DNA of 64,000 bases, taken from NCBI GenBank assembly GCA_964392305.1, contig CAYMPV010000013.1, positions 1 through 64,000 on the forward strand. Reading direction: 5' to 3'. A program made the position numbers and the translations under genes. This DNA comes from JACKIC01 sp964392305. Lineage in GTDB: Bacteria > Planctomycetota > UBA1135 > UBA2386. Below, in pieces: positions 1 to 8,311 of the stretch. How positions within the stretch are numbered: position 1 is the first letter of the stretch; each line of letters starts with the position of its first letter. Below the pieces are notes generated by a model. That model made no database searches. It saw only the letters and a program-made list of their open reading frames with translations, and was not told the DNA's origin.

Positions 1-709
1 AGCACTGCATCGCGCGGCGGTAGTTGCCGATGTCCTCGTAGAGGATGCCGAGGTTGACGACGCACGCGGCGTTGACCGGCGGCAGCATCAGGGCGCGTTC
101 GTAGAGTTCACGCGCCTCTTCGTCCTCGCCGCGCAGGTCGACGTTCACGGCCAGGCGGAACAGCGCGTAGCGGTGGTTGGGGTCGAGCGCGAGCACGTCG
201 TCGTAGCAGGCGATCGCGCCTTCGCTGTCGCGGCGCAGTTCGCGCACGCGGCCGTCGAAATACTTGCGGTCGGTCTCACCGAGGTGCGTGCCGAGCTTGG
301 TCAGGTCGGTGGCGAGGCGTTCGCCGTCGCCGATCGAATCGAGCGCGCGCAACCACGAGATCGCCTGCCCTTGGTCGGTGCTGCGTTTGGCGAGGATCGC
401 GTCGACCTGATCGATGTTGCCGAGCGCAGCGTGGTTGTCGGCGAGGCACAGGGCCACGGCGGGGTTGCTGCGTTCGGGCTCGAGCAGCGCCACGGATTCG
501 GCGTGGCGACCGAGCGCCCACAGCGCGATGCCGCGGGCGACGCCCTTGGCCATCGGCGTGCCGAGCCAGTCGCGCAACTCTTCGACCGAGTCGACCGACT
601 GGAAGACCGCCTTGCGGAAAGCGCCGAGCTTGGCCTGGTTGATTTCCCCGGCGAGCAGCGCCGAGGGGTCGAGCGAAGGAAGGGGTTCGTTCGTGACCGT
701 GTCCGTCAT
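1..709 (-). CDS. TPR-repeat protein, 3' end beyond left edge
   Basis: An open frame of 236 codons starts at an ATG at 709, with AGGA about six bases upstream, and runs off the left edge without a stop. The N-terminus (MTDTVTNEPLPSLDPSALL) has no signal peptide. The visible part is helical with TPR character; the clearest repeat is near the edge, around AIACYDDVLALDPNHRYALF, followed by ARELYERALMLPPVNAACVV. It lies 105 bases downstream of the glycosyltransferase gene on the same strand. From memory, planctomycete proteins with a similar TPR run carry an RNA-polymerase alpha C-terminal-like domain after it; that part is not in the window, so the function is unassigned. Confidence 0.8.
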   Translation of the reverse strand, partial: MTDTVTNEPLPSLDPSALLAGEINQAKLGAFRKAVFQSVDSVEELRDWLGTPMAKGVARGIALWALGRHAESVALLEPERSNPAVALCLADNHAALGNIDQVDAILAKRSTDQGQAISWLRALDSIGDGERLATDLTKLGTHLGETDRKYFDGRVRELRRDSEGAIACYDDVLALDPNHRYALFRLAVNVDLRGEDEEARELYERALMLPPVNAACVVNLGILYEDIGNYRRAMQC

Positions 710-814
710 CGATGGTCCTGCGTGTACACACCGCGACGGTCTGCAGCGACATGCTGCACCCGGCGCGGGCGGCCGAATTGGGGCGGGAAGGTTAGGGGAG
801 GGGCCCCTATCCGG

Positions 815-2101
815 TCAAGCGCGGCGCGGAACTGTGGCACAAACCTTGTGGTAGACGTCCAGCAGATCCGCGGTCATCGCCGCAAAGCCGCGGGCGCAGG
901 CGCGCGCCGCGCCGGCGAGGCGCCGGACCTCGGTGCGATCCGCGGCGAGCTCGCCCAGCGCCTGGGCCCAGGCTGCGACGTCGCCGGGCGGCAGCACCCG
1001 CCCGGCAACCTGGTCCTCGACCGCATCCTGCAGGCCGCCGACGCGACTGACCAGTACCGGCCGGCCGGCGGCGAGCGCTTCCCGCACCGTCAGGCCGAAG
1101 GCCTCGTGCCACAGCGCCGGTGCCGCCAGCACGTCGATGCCGGCCAGGATGCGCGGCAACTCGGCCAGACCGTAGGGGCCGTGGTAATGCACGTCGTCGC
1201 CGGGCCGCAGGTCGGCGAAACAGCGGGTCAGGTAACCGTCGTCGCCGTGGTAGGGCACGCTGTTGCCGAAGACCTCGATGGTGATCGCGCCCGGCGGCAG
1301 CAGCCGGCGCGCGGCCAGCAGCACGTGCAGGCCCTTGCTCGGCAGCAGCGTGCCCAGGTAGCCGATGCGCAGCGGCCCGGGGCCGGCCGCGGGGGGTGGC
1401 AGGCTCTGCAGGGCCTCGGTGTCGACGCCGTTCTCGACCACCGTGAACCGCGCCGGCGGCACACCCAGGGTCACGAACGGGTCGATCGCGCGCCGGCTCG
1501 GTACGACCAGCGCCTGCGGCAGCGCCAGCGCCTGCAGGGCGCGCGCCTGCAGCGCCGCGACCTTCGCATCGCGGTCGGCGTCGCCCAACCAGAACGGGAA
1601 CGTCGCCTGCAGGCACGACGCACAGCGCTCCGGAGCCGCCGTCTCACACCGTTCCTGCCGGTGGTGGAACATCTGGCCGCGCGGGCAGAACAGCCAGTAG
1701 TCGTGCAGGGTCAACACCGTCGGCACACCGGCGTCGCGCAGCACCGCCAGCGAGTCGATCGACATGCCGGTCAGGTGATGCACGTGGGCGACGTCGAAGG
1801 TCTCGCCCGCGGCGGCACGTTCGGCCAGGAACGTGGCCAGCGCCGCCCCCATCGGTGCACACGTGTACATCGCCTCGAGCGAGTCGACGCCTTGCCAGCG
1901 GTAGGCGACCCGGGTCACGCGCGGGTTGGTGGGGGCGCCGAGGCGGTATTGCCCTTGGGGCACGAGCGGTCGGTCCTCGCGCGCATACACATGCACCTCA
2001 TGGCCGGCGTGCACCAGTTCGGTGGCCAGGCCGTGAACGTGCTGTTCGACGCCACCGATGCTGTCGGGCGGGTAGCCGTGGCAGAGCAGCAGGATGCGCA
2101 T
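815..2101 (-). CDS. Glycosyltransferase family 4
   Basis: A 428-residue cytoplasmic GT-B glycosyltransferase expected to move a sugar from a nucleotide-activated donor. The N-terminus MRILLLCHGYPPDSIGGVEQ is the typical GT4 opening with the GG acceptor-loop motif. The C-terminal donor domain has the EAFGLTVREALAAGRPVL block, whose first Glu is in the usual EX7E position, followed by a GG pair. A cysteine group in the middle (CPRG, then C...CASC) is seen in some GT4 enzymes. I start it at MRIL because upstream codons give only Arg/Thr-rich noise. The donor and product cannot be read from the sequence. Confidence 0.9.
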   Translation of the reverse strand: MRILLLCHGYPPDSIGGVEQHVHGLATELVHAGHEVHVYAREDRPLVPQGQYRLGAPTNPRVTRVAYRWQGVDSLEAMYTCAPMGAALATFLAERAAAGETFDVAHVHHLTGMSIDSLAVLRDAGVPTVLTLHDYWLFCPRGQMFHHRQERCETAAPERCASCLQATFPFWLGDADRDAKVAALQARALQALALPQALVVPSRRAIDPFVTLGVPPARFTVVENGVDTEALQSLPPPAAGPGPLRIGYLGTLLPSKGLHVLLAARRLLPPGAITIEVFGNSVPYHGDDGYLTRCFADLRPGDDVHYHGPYGLAELPRILAGIDVLAAPALWHEAFGLTVREALAAGRPVLVSRVGGLQDAVEDQVAGRVLPPGDVAAWAQALGELAADRTEVRRLAGAARACARGFAAMTADLLDVYHKVCATVPRRA

Positions 2102-2188
2102 CGGGCGCACAGTGCCGCGCCTGCGGCGGCCCGTCAAACGTGACCGGCGCGGCGCCGCGCGGAGTTGCAGACCCGGCCGGGTTGACGT

Positions 2189-2217
2189 TTGACGGCGGTG
2201 CGTCGCGACGCTACGGT
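2189..2217 (+). promoter_or_regulatory. Candidate sigma-70-type promoter for rpmH
   Basis: TTGACG at 2189-2194 and TACGGT at 2212-2217 are separated by 17 bases and lie about 64 bases upstream of the rpmH start. A second TTGACG starts at 2182 but its spacing to the -10 is too long. This is a pattern match only. Confidence 0.45.
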
Positions 2218-2280
2218 TCTCGCCCCGCATTCCCGGTGGGGGCTCGAGCGAGCCCCGCCACCGGCCCCGGAGTCCATCGC

Positions 2281-2415
2281 ATGAAGCTCAAGGTCCGTCG
2301 TTCGAAGATGAAGCGCCTGAAAATGGTCGGCTTCCGTACCCGCAGCAAGACCGCCGGCGGCCGCAAGGTCATCAAGCGCAAGATTCGTCGCTCGGGCAAG
2401 TTCCGGGTCGGCTAG
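2281..2415 (+). CDS. rpmH: 50S ribosomal protein L34
   Basis: A 44-residue, strongly basic protein matching L34 in size and pattern: an N-terminal basic stretch, then GFRTRSKTAGGRKVIKRK, which corresponds to the conserved GFR.R..T..GRKV core, and a basic C-terminal tail. L34 binds 23S rRNA in the large subunit. The N-terminus (MKLKVRRSKMKRLKMV) differs from the usual MKRT(Y/F)QPS opening, so this is a divergent L34. The usual neighbours rnpA, yidC and dnaA are not next to it; yidC lies 9.3 kb away. A candidate promoter precedes it and a hairpin follows. Confidence 0.9.
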   Translation: MKLKVRRSKMKRLKMVGFRTRSKTAGGRKVIKRKIRRSGKFRVG

Positions 2416-2439
2416 TCCGAACGCGTCGCGCTGCAACCG

Positions 2440-2467
2440 CTGCCCAGGGTCGCGTGGCCCCGGGCAG
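2440..2467 (+). terminator. Hairpin downstream of rpmH
   Basis: CTGCCCAGGG (2440-2449) can pair with CCCCGGGCAG (2458-2467) with one mismatch and an 8-base loop, 24 bases after the rpmH stop. No T-run follows, so intrinsic termination is plausible but unproven. Confidence 0.4.
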
Positions 2468-2789
2468 GTGTATGTACGGACCTCTGGCTCGAGTCACGCA
2501 CCTGACGGTTCGGCGCATCGCGCCCCCTTCCTTGCTGCGAAGATCCGTCGCTCGCCGATCCCTGCCGAAGTTTTTCTCGCCTGGCCGCCAGAATCCAGCA
2601 GAGGAAACCGGCGTTCGGGGATCCATCCCCATGAGCGTCGCTGGCTTTGGCTGTCGGCGCTCGGCCCCCGCAGAGAGTTCTCCCGAGTCGAGGCGCGGTT
2701 CAAGGTGCGCGACGGCTCGTGGCGGGAGGGGGCGGCCTTCGGGCCCGGCCAGCCCCGCGATCAGCCCGGCAGCGTCCGCCCGGCAGCGA
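2468..2789. other. Non-coding gap between rpmH and the STAS gene
   Basis: About 320 bases with no convincing gene. Open frames on both strands have shadow-type composition and match no family. An RNase P protein gene would be expected after rpmH in many bacteria, but none of the frames shows its RNR motif. Near the right end a short sequence related to cagcgatcagcccggcag is repeated imperfectly (about 2753-2800). Confidence 0.5.
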
Positions 2790-3545
2790 TCAGCCCGGCA
2801 GCTGGTTCTTGAGGAACGCCATGTCGGCCGCAAACTGCTGCAGGGCGCCGCGGTCCGCTTCGCTGATCTTCGAGAACTTGGCGCTGACGCGGATCGCGTC
2901 GTCACCCGAGGGCTCGGTCGCATCGACCACGGCCGTGAGTTCGAAGAAGCTGCGCTTGATCATCTTGACCTGGAACTTCAGGTGCACGTCGCCGCCGGCG
3001 AAGAACAGCTGCTTGGCCTGGTCGGCGCTGATGCCGGCCTTCTTGCCGCTCCAGACGAACTGCACGCGCGCGCCGTCGACGTTCAGCATGGTGCCGAGCA
3101 GCGTCTTCTTGCCGCCGATCATCTTGTTGCGGATCTCGTCCTCGAAGGTGATCAGCACGCGCTCGCGATCGACCGGCGCTTCGCCCGTCAACTCACGTTG
3201 GTTGAGGTGCTTGATGATCGCCTTGGTGGCGTCCTGCTCGCTGTCGTAGAGGGTGATCAGCTTGTCGATGCCGACCTTGCCGATGACGTCGCGCACGAAC
3301 GGCGACGGTTGGGCGACGACCAGTTCCCCACCTTCGGCGCGGCAACGCTTGAAGGCCTTGATCACGGCGCCCAGCGCGGTGCTGTTGATGAACTTCACCA
3401 GCCGCATGTCGAGGATCAGGTGGTTGATGCCACGATCGACCAGGCCTTCGACTTCCTCCATCAGGGCTGGACAGTAGAAGGTGTCGAACTCGCCCTTGAG
3501 GGTGAGGACGGCGTAGTCATCGTGCTGCGACTTGTCGATCTTCAT
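2790..3545 (-). CDS. STAS domain plus PilZ-like domain protein
   Basis: A 251-residue soluble protein. Residues 1-105 resemble anti-sigma-factor antagonists (SpoIIAA/RsbV type): LKGEFDTFYCPALMEEVEGL, then LDMRLVKFINSTALGAVIK. In the last motif the usual D-S-S-G-L reads N-S-T-A-L, so Thr may take the phosphoacceptor place. Residues 110-251 resemble a PilZ beta-barrel, but I see no RxxxR motif, so c-di-GMP binding is doubtful. The start is the ATG before KIDKSQ. It is transcribed divergently from the RsbU-type phosphatase, 132 bases apart, which suggests they work in one partner-switch circuit. Confidence 0.8.
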   Translation of the reverse strand: MKIDKSQHDDYAVLTLKGEFDTFYCPALMEEVEGLVDRGINHLILDMRLVKFINSTALGAVIKAFKRCRAEGGELVVAQPSPFVRDVIGKVGIDKLITLYDSEQDATKAIIKHLNQRELTGEAPVDRERVLITFEDEIRNKMIGGKKTLLGTMLNVDGARVQFVWSGKKAGISADQAKQLFFAGGDVHLKFQVKMIKRSFFELTAVVDATEPSGDDAIRVSAKFSKISEADRGALQQFAADMAFLKNQLPG

Positions 3546-3677
3546 GGTTGGCTTGCGGCTGGGTCTGCGGCTTGAGTCCGGGGCGCAGATTCTGGCCAAG
3601 GCCCTGCCCATCCGCAACGGCGGCGGGCTTTTCCCTTGGTGCGCGCAGTGGCGCTCCCGGCTAGATTGGCGCCGTCG

Positions 3678-5018
3678 ATGAAACGGTTATGGTTCTGGAA
3701 GCGGGCCGAGGTGAGCAAGTCCGAACGCGGCCCGACGGACCCGCGCGAAGGGTCGACCCTGCTCACCGGGGACCCCGACGAGGACTCGCGTTCGCTCGAG
3801 ATCCTGCTCGACACGATCGCGGCGGTGACGCTCAACATCGACCTCGACGCGGTGCTGCGCGACATCGTCTCCCGATCGTTGCTGGTCACCCGGGCCGAGC
3901 GCGCGATCCTGCTGCTCGGCGAGACCCCCGACGACCTCAAGGTCCGCGTTGCCCAGGACCGTGACGGGCAGGCGCTGCAGGGGGACCTGCAGTGGAGCCG
4001 CAGCCTGGTCCGCAAGTGCCTCGAGGAAGAGGTCGCGGTGCGTTCGGTGGTGCAATCGGACCAGCAGGCGCTCGAACTCGGCCAGTCGGTCTACGACCTC
4101 AAGCTGCGCGCCGTGATGTGCGCGCCGATGCTCGCCCGCGACCGGGTGATCGGCGTGATCTACGTCGACTCGCGCGCCGTGCGGCGCGAGTTCTCGGCCC
4201 GCGACCTGGCCCTGTTCGGCGCGATCTCGGCACAGCTCGCGATCGCCGTCGAGAACGCCCGCCTGCACGCCGATTCGCTCGAGAAGGTGCGCCTGCAGAA
4301 GGACGTCGAGATCGCCCGCCGCATCCAACAGCACCTGTTGCCCAAGCTGCCCGAGGACTGCGACGGCCTCGACATCAGCGTGCGATACGAAGCCGCGGAG
4401 CAGGCGTCCGGCGACACCTATGACCTCGTGTCGTTGCCCGACGGCCGCCGCGCCTTCGTCATCGGCGACGTCACCGGCCACGGGGTCGGCGCGGCGCTGC
4501 TGACCCACGCCGTGCAGGCCGCGCTGCGCAGTTACCTCGAGACCATCGACGACCCGAGCGAGATCATCACCAGGCTCAACCGGCGCCTCGTCGACGGTGT
4601 CGAGACCGGCAACTTCATGTCGCTGCTGCTGGTCATCGTCGATCCGCACCGACGCACCCTGCAATACGTCAACGCCGGTCACCCGGGCCTGGTGTTGTGC
4701 AGCGAGAGCGGCTGCCGCGTGCTCGACAAGACCGGCATGGTTCTCGGTGTCGTCGGCGACCAGACCTACGAAGTCAGCCCGGTGGTGCAGCTGGCGGCCG
4801 GCGACCTGCTGTTCCTCTACACCGACGGCGTCGACGAGACGATGTCGCCGGCGCGCGAGACCTTCGGGCTCGACCGCCTGTGCGCGCTGCTGCAGCAGCA
4901 TCGCGGCGACTCCGCCGAGGCCGTGCTCAACCGCGTCGACGCGGCGATCGCGGCGCACGTCGGGGATTCGGTGGCGCACGAGGACGATGTCACCATGATC
5001 GCCGTCAAACTGCTCTAG
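3678..5018 (+). CDS. GAF-domain PP2C serine phosphatase, RsbU/SpoIIE type
   Basis: A 446-residue protein with a GAF-like sensor (about residues 35-200) followed by a PPM/SpoIIE-type phosphatase domain (about 215-446). The metal-binding acidic positions are present: GDTYD, GDVTGHG, YTDGVDE and EDDVTMIAVKL. The linker QKDVEIARRIQQHLLP is the standard RsbU/SpoIIE start block. Such enzymes dephosphorylate a STAS-domain antagonist to release a sigma or other effector; the divergent STAS gene next door is the obvious candidate substrate (inference). The ATG at 3678 is preferred over an earlier GTG. Its last codons are repeated 828 bases downstream. Confidence 0.9.
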   Translation: MKRLWFWKRAEVSKSERGPTDPREGSTLLTGDPDEDSRSLEILLDTIAAVTLNIDLDAVLRDIVSRSLLVTRAERAILLLGETPDDLKVRVAQDRDGQALQGDLQWSRSLVRKCLEEEVAVRSVVQSDQQALELGQSVYDLKLRAVMCAPMLARDRVIGVIYVDSRAVRREFSARDLALFGAISAQLAIAVENARLHADSLEKVRLQKDVEIARRIQQHLLPKLPEDCDGLDISVRYEAAEQASGDTYDLVSLPDGRRAFVIGDVTGHGVGAALLTHAVQAALRSYLETIDDPSEIITRLNRRLVDGVETGNFMSLLLVIVDPHRRTLQYVNAGHPGLVLCSESGCRVLDKTGMVLGVVGDQTYEVSPVVQLAAGDLLFLYTDGVDETMSPARETFGLDRLCALLQQHRGDSAEAVLNRVDAAIAAHVGDSVAHEDDVTMIAVKLL

Positions 5019-5449
5019 GGCTGCGTGTGGGGCGCGAGTTCGCGCGCCCGATCCCGCCGGCCGTGCGCAAACGTGTCAAGGGACCAACAGGCGAGTGCCG
5101 TGAGTCCGGCGAATGCCAGGTAGCCCACCGGGTTCCCCACGGCGAAGAACAGAGCCATGACGGTGCAAACCCCGGGTCGACCGCCCACGGGCAGGGTCCA
5201 GGGCAGCAGGATCACATCCGCCAAGACGCCGGCAATCACGGGCGCCAGCAGGCAGCCCAAGACGAGCCTGCGCAGGCGGTGGGGCAGGTGCGCCTCGACG
5301 AACACGGCCACGGCTGCGCCGGCCAGTGCAAACGACGTCGCGAAGAGGAGCACGAAGCCGCTCCACTCCGAAGGTTCCATCCCGGCTTCCGCGGTCGGGA
5401 AGAACCTCAGCAAGAAGCTGAGTCCGCAGGCCAGCGCATACCGGCCCAT
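5015..5449 (-). CDS. Small membrane protein of unknown function
   Basis: A 144-residue hydrophobic protein with about four predicted membrane segments (near residues 5-18, 31-52, 62-85 and 96-124). I recognise no family. I start it at the ATG before GRYALACG; in-frame starts at 5548 and 5632 would add a polar N-terminus. Its stop codon lies inside the convergent phosphatase stop (CTAG). It is the only gene in the 828-bp segment bounded by the 16-bp repeat, so it may be a late arrival. Confidence 0.6.
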   Translation of the reverse strand: MGRYALACGLSFLLRFFPTAEAGMEPSEWSGFVLLFATSFALAGAAVAVFVEAHLPHRLRRLVLGCLLAPVIAGVLADVILLPWTLPVGGRPGVCTVMALFFAVGNPVGYLAFAGLTALACWSLDTFAHGRRDRARELAPHTQP

Positions 5450-5842
5450 TCGTGCCCGGCCCTCACGAATCAGTCCTGCTCGACGCGCCCGTTCGGAGAT
5501 CGGTGTCAAGAGCGGGTGCTCCGTTCGCGATGTCTGTCGCCCGGGCATGGGTTGGTCATTTGGTTGGTCTGCGCCGACGAATGGGCTCGCATGATACCCT
5601 GCGAACAAGCTGCGTCGCTTTGCCCGGCTCATGCCGGGCCTCGTGCTTGCGACCAGAACCGAGCCCAGGTAGACCGGTAACCTGACCCTTGGACTCCTCG
5701 CTGCCGACTTGGGTGACGAACTGGGTGATGCACGTATCGCGCAGCAAGTCCGATGCGTGCGTGAGAGCAGTAGCCAGGCGTTTTGCGAAGCGACCGCAGA
5801 ACCAGCGTGGACGAACCCGAGGACCGTCGCCGTCAAACTGCT
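5450..5842. other. Gap within the repeat-bounded segment
   Basis: About 390 bases with no convincing gene. The stretch seems less GC-biased than its surroundings by eye. Short frames such as 5556-5747 on the minus strand have no recognisable content. The right end carries the second copy of the phosphatase gene end. Confidence 0.5.
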
Positions 5843-6805
5843 GTGACCAACAAGACCATCACACCTCGCTCGCGCCGCCGCGGGCCGATCGTATTCCTGC
5901 CGCTGCTGCTGCTGGTCGGGGTCGGCGGTTACTACGTGTTCCAGTGGTTCTCGGCCCGCAGTGAGGCGGCTTCGGCGCGCGCCGAGCTGCTGCGTGAGGT
6001 CGACGAGGAACTCGCGACGGAACCCGTCGACACCAGCGCCTTGTCGCGGCTGATGGCACGCATCGACAAGCTCGAGGATCACACCTTCGCCGCCGACTTG
6101 CTGTCGGCCCAGGCGCGCATCGAACTGGTGCGCGGACGCCCCGAGCGCGCCTTCGACCTGTTCTCCTCGATCGGCAGCCAGCCCGAGGCCAGCGAAGCGG
6201 ATCGGCGCCTGCTGACCGCGATCCTGCTGCGCCGCCACGAAGCGGGGGGAACCGACAAGGCCATCACCGAAGGTTGGCTGCGCGACGCGGCGACACGGGC
6301 CGTGGCGATCGCCGAACGCACCGGCGCGACGGACGACTGGTTCGTCGCCTGGCAGGCGTCGGTGCGGCTCGACGACGCGGACGCGGTGAAGCGCTGCCGC
6401 GAACAGTTGACCGCGATCGACGCCGAATCGCGGCAGGCGCGGCTGGCGCGGGCGGCAGCGGACTTCCGCCCCGAGGCGCCCGCCGACGCGCTGCACGCGA
6501 TGCGCGGCGAGTTCTCCGTGGTGCCCATCGAACTCGCGGTGATGATCGCGATGGTGCAGCTGCAGGCGGGGGAGACGGCCGCCGCGGTGACCGAGATCGA
6601 GGCCCTGCTGAACCGCGCCCCCGGACTGATCGGCGTGCGGGTCGCCGCCGCGATCGTGTTCCACGTCTGCGTGTTGAACAGTCAGGACGAGGCCGGCAAG
6701 CAACGTTGGCGGCCGCGCCGCAACGCCCAGCTGGATTGGTTGCTCGACAACGCGTCACCCGAGGACACGCGCCGGGAGACGTGGAGTCAGATGCGCAGCC
6801 TCTGA
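5843..6805 (+). CDS. Membrane-anchored helical (TPR-like) protein
   Basis: A 320-residue protein with a basic N-terminus, one membrane segment (about residues 13-32, IVFLPLLLLVGVGGYYVFQW) and an Ala/Arg/Leu-rich helical domain outside it that resembles divergent TPR repeats, for example AQARIELVRGRPERAFDLF. I prefer the GTG at 5843 (VTNKTITPRS); an upstream TTG would add 20 residues translated from the repeated phosphatase tail. If the preceding 828 bases were absent, this GTG would overlap the phosphatase TGA as GTGA, a coupling used elsewhere in this window. The function is unknown. Confidence 0.75.
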   Translation: MTNKTITPRSRRRGPIVFLPLLLLVGVGGYYVFQWFSARSEAASARAELLREVDEELATEPVDTSALSRLMARIDKLEDHTFAADLLSAQARIELVRGRPERAFDLFSSIGSQPEASEADRRLLTAILLRRHEAGGTDKAITEGWLRDAATRAVAIAERTGATDDWFVAWQASVRLDDADAVKRCREQLTAIDAESRQARLARAAADFRPEAPADALHAMRGEFSVVPIELAVMIAMVQLQAGETAAAVTEIEALLNRAPGLIGVRVAAAIVFHVCVLNSQDEAGKQRWRPRRNAQLDWLLDNASPEDTRRETWSQMRSL

Positions 6806-6815
6806 GCCTCGCTGC

Positions 6816-7664
6816 TCAGCGGTGTTGCAGTGACTCGAACGAGAACATGCCGCTCGCCAGCAGCGCCGCGACCGCGGCCAACAGCGGCGCGACCAGCCAC
6901 CGCGGCACGCCGCGGTGGTGCAGGATGTGCGACAGGTGGCGCCGGTCGCCGACCCACGGCGGCAGGCGCAGCCACAGCCGCGCGGTGATCACCTGCACGA
7001 AGTCGGCGAGTTGCACGGCGGCGGCGAGCAGTTCGGCCGGCGCGACCAGGGCGCGGGCGCCGACGGCCAGCCCGGCGGCCATGCCCAGCAGGTAGGCACC
7101 GGCGTCGCCGAGGAACAGCTTGGGGCTGGGCCAGTTCCACGGCAGGAAACCCAGCGCCGCAAAGCCGATCGCCGCGAAGGGTCCGTCGCCGCCGACCGCC
7201 AACAGGGTGACCGCCGACAGACTGGTGGCGACGCCGTCCATGTTGTCGAGGAAGTTGGTGGCGTTGCACAACACGAAGGCCAACGCGGCCAACAGCAACC
7301 AGTCGCCAGGAGCCTGCAGCGGCGCACAGAACCACGCGGCGCCCAGCAGCGACGCGATCGCGAGCAGGCCGCCCTTGACGCGCCAGTCGAGGCCTCCGCC
7401 GTGTTCCTTGCCGCGATCGTCGGCAAAGCCGGTGGCGGCCGCGATCGTCAGGGCCGCCGCGATCCCTGCCTCGTCGAAGGACGCGAACCACCACAGCACA
7501 CACGGCAGCAGCACGATGCCGGCCAGCGGGATCGGCCGGCCGTGTTGTTTGCGCGGCAGGCTCGGCGGGTCGTCGGGCAGGAAGCCCCAGTAGCGGCCGT
7601 TGATCCACAGCGCCAGCCCGCAGCCGGCGCCCGCGATCAGGGCGGCGTAGGCTGGGTGCGGCAT
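6816..7664 (-). CDS. MraY/WecA-family phospho-sugar transferase
   Basis: A 282-residue polytopic membrane protein of glycosyltransferase family 4 (MraY/WecA type), which joins a UDP-sugar phosphate to a polyprenyl phosphate. Family signatures appear in order: GFADDRGK (the DD motif), NATNFLDNMDG, KLFLGDAGAYLLG and the histidine motif RHLSHILHHRG. Eight or more membrane segments are visible. It is shorter than typical MraY (about 360 residues), so a WecA-like role in polysaccharide or glycan initiation is more likely than murein synthesis. Its ATG overlaps the nadD stop (TGATG), implying coupled translation. Confidence 0.85.
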   Translation of the reverse strand: MPHPAYAALIAGAGCGLALWINGRYWGFLPDDPPSLPRKQHGRPIPLAGIVLLPCVLWWFASFDEAGIAAALTIAAATGFADDRGKEHGGGLDWRVKGGLLAIASLLGAAWFCAPLQAPGDWLLLAALAFVLCNATNFLDNMDGVATSLSAVTLLAVGGDGPFAAIGFAALGFLPWNWPSPKLFLGDAGAYLLGMAAGLAVGARALVAPAELLAAAVQLADFVQVITARLWLRLPPWVGDRRHLSHILHHRGVPRWLVAPLLAAVAALLASGMFSFESLQHR

Positions 7665-8311
7665 CAGGGTCGGTAGAGCCCGTGTTGGTCGATGTAGGTC
7701 AGCACGCGCGGGTCGATCTCGGGCAGCGAGCGGAGGCCGGTGCGCAGGCGGGTGCGCAGCGCCGTCGAATTGACGTCGTCGGCGGGCAGTTGCAGGACGT
7801 GGTCCAGCAGGTGCTGCTTCTCGTCCGGTGACAGGTCGAGGCCATCGAGCCGGGTCGCCACCACCGGGTGTCCCGCGCGAGGGTAGGTGACGATGGTCGC
7901 CAGTTCGAGCAGACGGTGGTGCCGGTACCAGGTCGGCAGCAGCGGCAGGTTGTCGCTGCCGATCAGGAAGTAGATCGCGCGGCCGGGGTGTTCGCGGCGC
8001 AGTTCTTCGAGCGTGTCTACCGTGAACGACAGGCCGCCGCGCCGGATCTCGCGCGCATCCACGGTCACCTGGGGCAGTGCGGCGAAGGCCAGTTCGCACA
8101 TCGCCTGGCGGTCGGCGGCAGGCGTGACGCCGCGATCCTGCTTGTGAGGGTGGTCGCCGGCCGGGATCACCAGCAGCTGGTCGATCGGCAATTGCGTCAG
8201 CGCCGCTGCGGCCAGCCGGACGTGGCTGGTGTGTGGGGGATCGAAGGTGCCGCCGAGCACGGCCAGGCCCGGGAGTGTTCCGGGGGCGGGGTCAACAGCC
8301 GCGCGGTCCAT
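7664..8311 (-). CDS. nadD: Nicotinate-nucleotide adenylyltransferase
   Basis: A 215-residue cytoplasmic enzyme that makes nicotinate adenine dinucleotide from NaMN and ATP in NAD synthesis. The nucleotidyltransferase signature VLGGTFDPPHTSHVRLA (first His motif) is at residues 18-34. The family motifs FLIGSDNL and, near the C-terminus, NSTALRTRL (the ISST.IR-like motif) follow. Length fits the family. It starts at the ATG at 8311 and is the first gene of a two-gene unit with the MraY-like gene. Confidence 0.95.
   Translation of the reverse strand: MDRAAVDPAPGTLPGLAVLGGTFDPPHTSHVRLAAAALTQLPIDQLLVIPAGDHPHKQDRGVTPAADRQAMCELAFAALPQVTVDAREIRRGGLSFTVDTLEELRREHPGRAIYFLIGSDNLPLLPTWYRHHRLLELATIVTYPRAGHPVVATRLDGLDLSPDEKQHLLDHVLQLPADDVNSTALRTRLRTGLRSLPEIDPRVLTYIDQHGLYRP

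Larger units (their letters stand above)
4999..5842. repeat. 16-bp direct repeat flanking an 828-bp segment
   Basis: The 16-mer tcgccgtcaaactgct occurs at 4999-5014, as the last codons of the phosphatase gene, and again at 5827-5842, directly before the GTG of the next gene. In both places it reads AVKLL followed by a stop (TAG in the first copy, TGA in the second). Weaker similarity (cgaggac) extends upstream of both copies. The arrangement looks like a target duplication or a partial gene-end duplication around an inserted piece. Confidence 0.75.

Noticed and set aside
2468..2812. Plus-strand frame after rpmH as a possible rnpA
   Set aside because: Position is right for the RNase P protein, but the RNR motif and the basic helical pattern are absent.
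3687..4979. 430-codon minus-strand frame over the phosphatase
   Set aside because: Antisense to a clear GAF-PP2C gene; the translation is shadow-like.
5015..6703. Single 562-codon minus-strand protein covering the inserted segment and the next gene
   Set aside because: Only its last ~145 codons look protein-like; the rest is antisense to the plus-strand TM protein.
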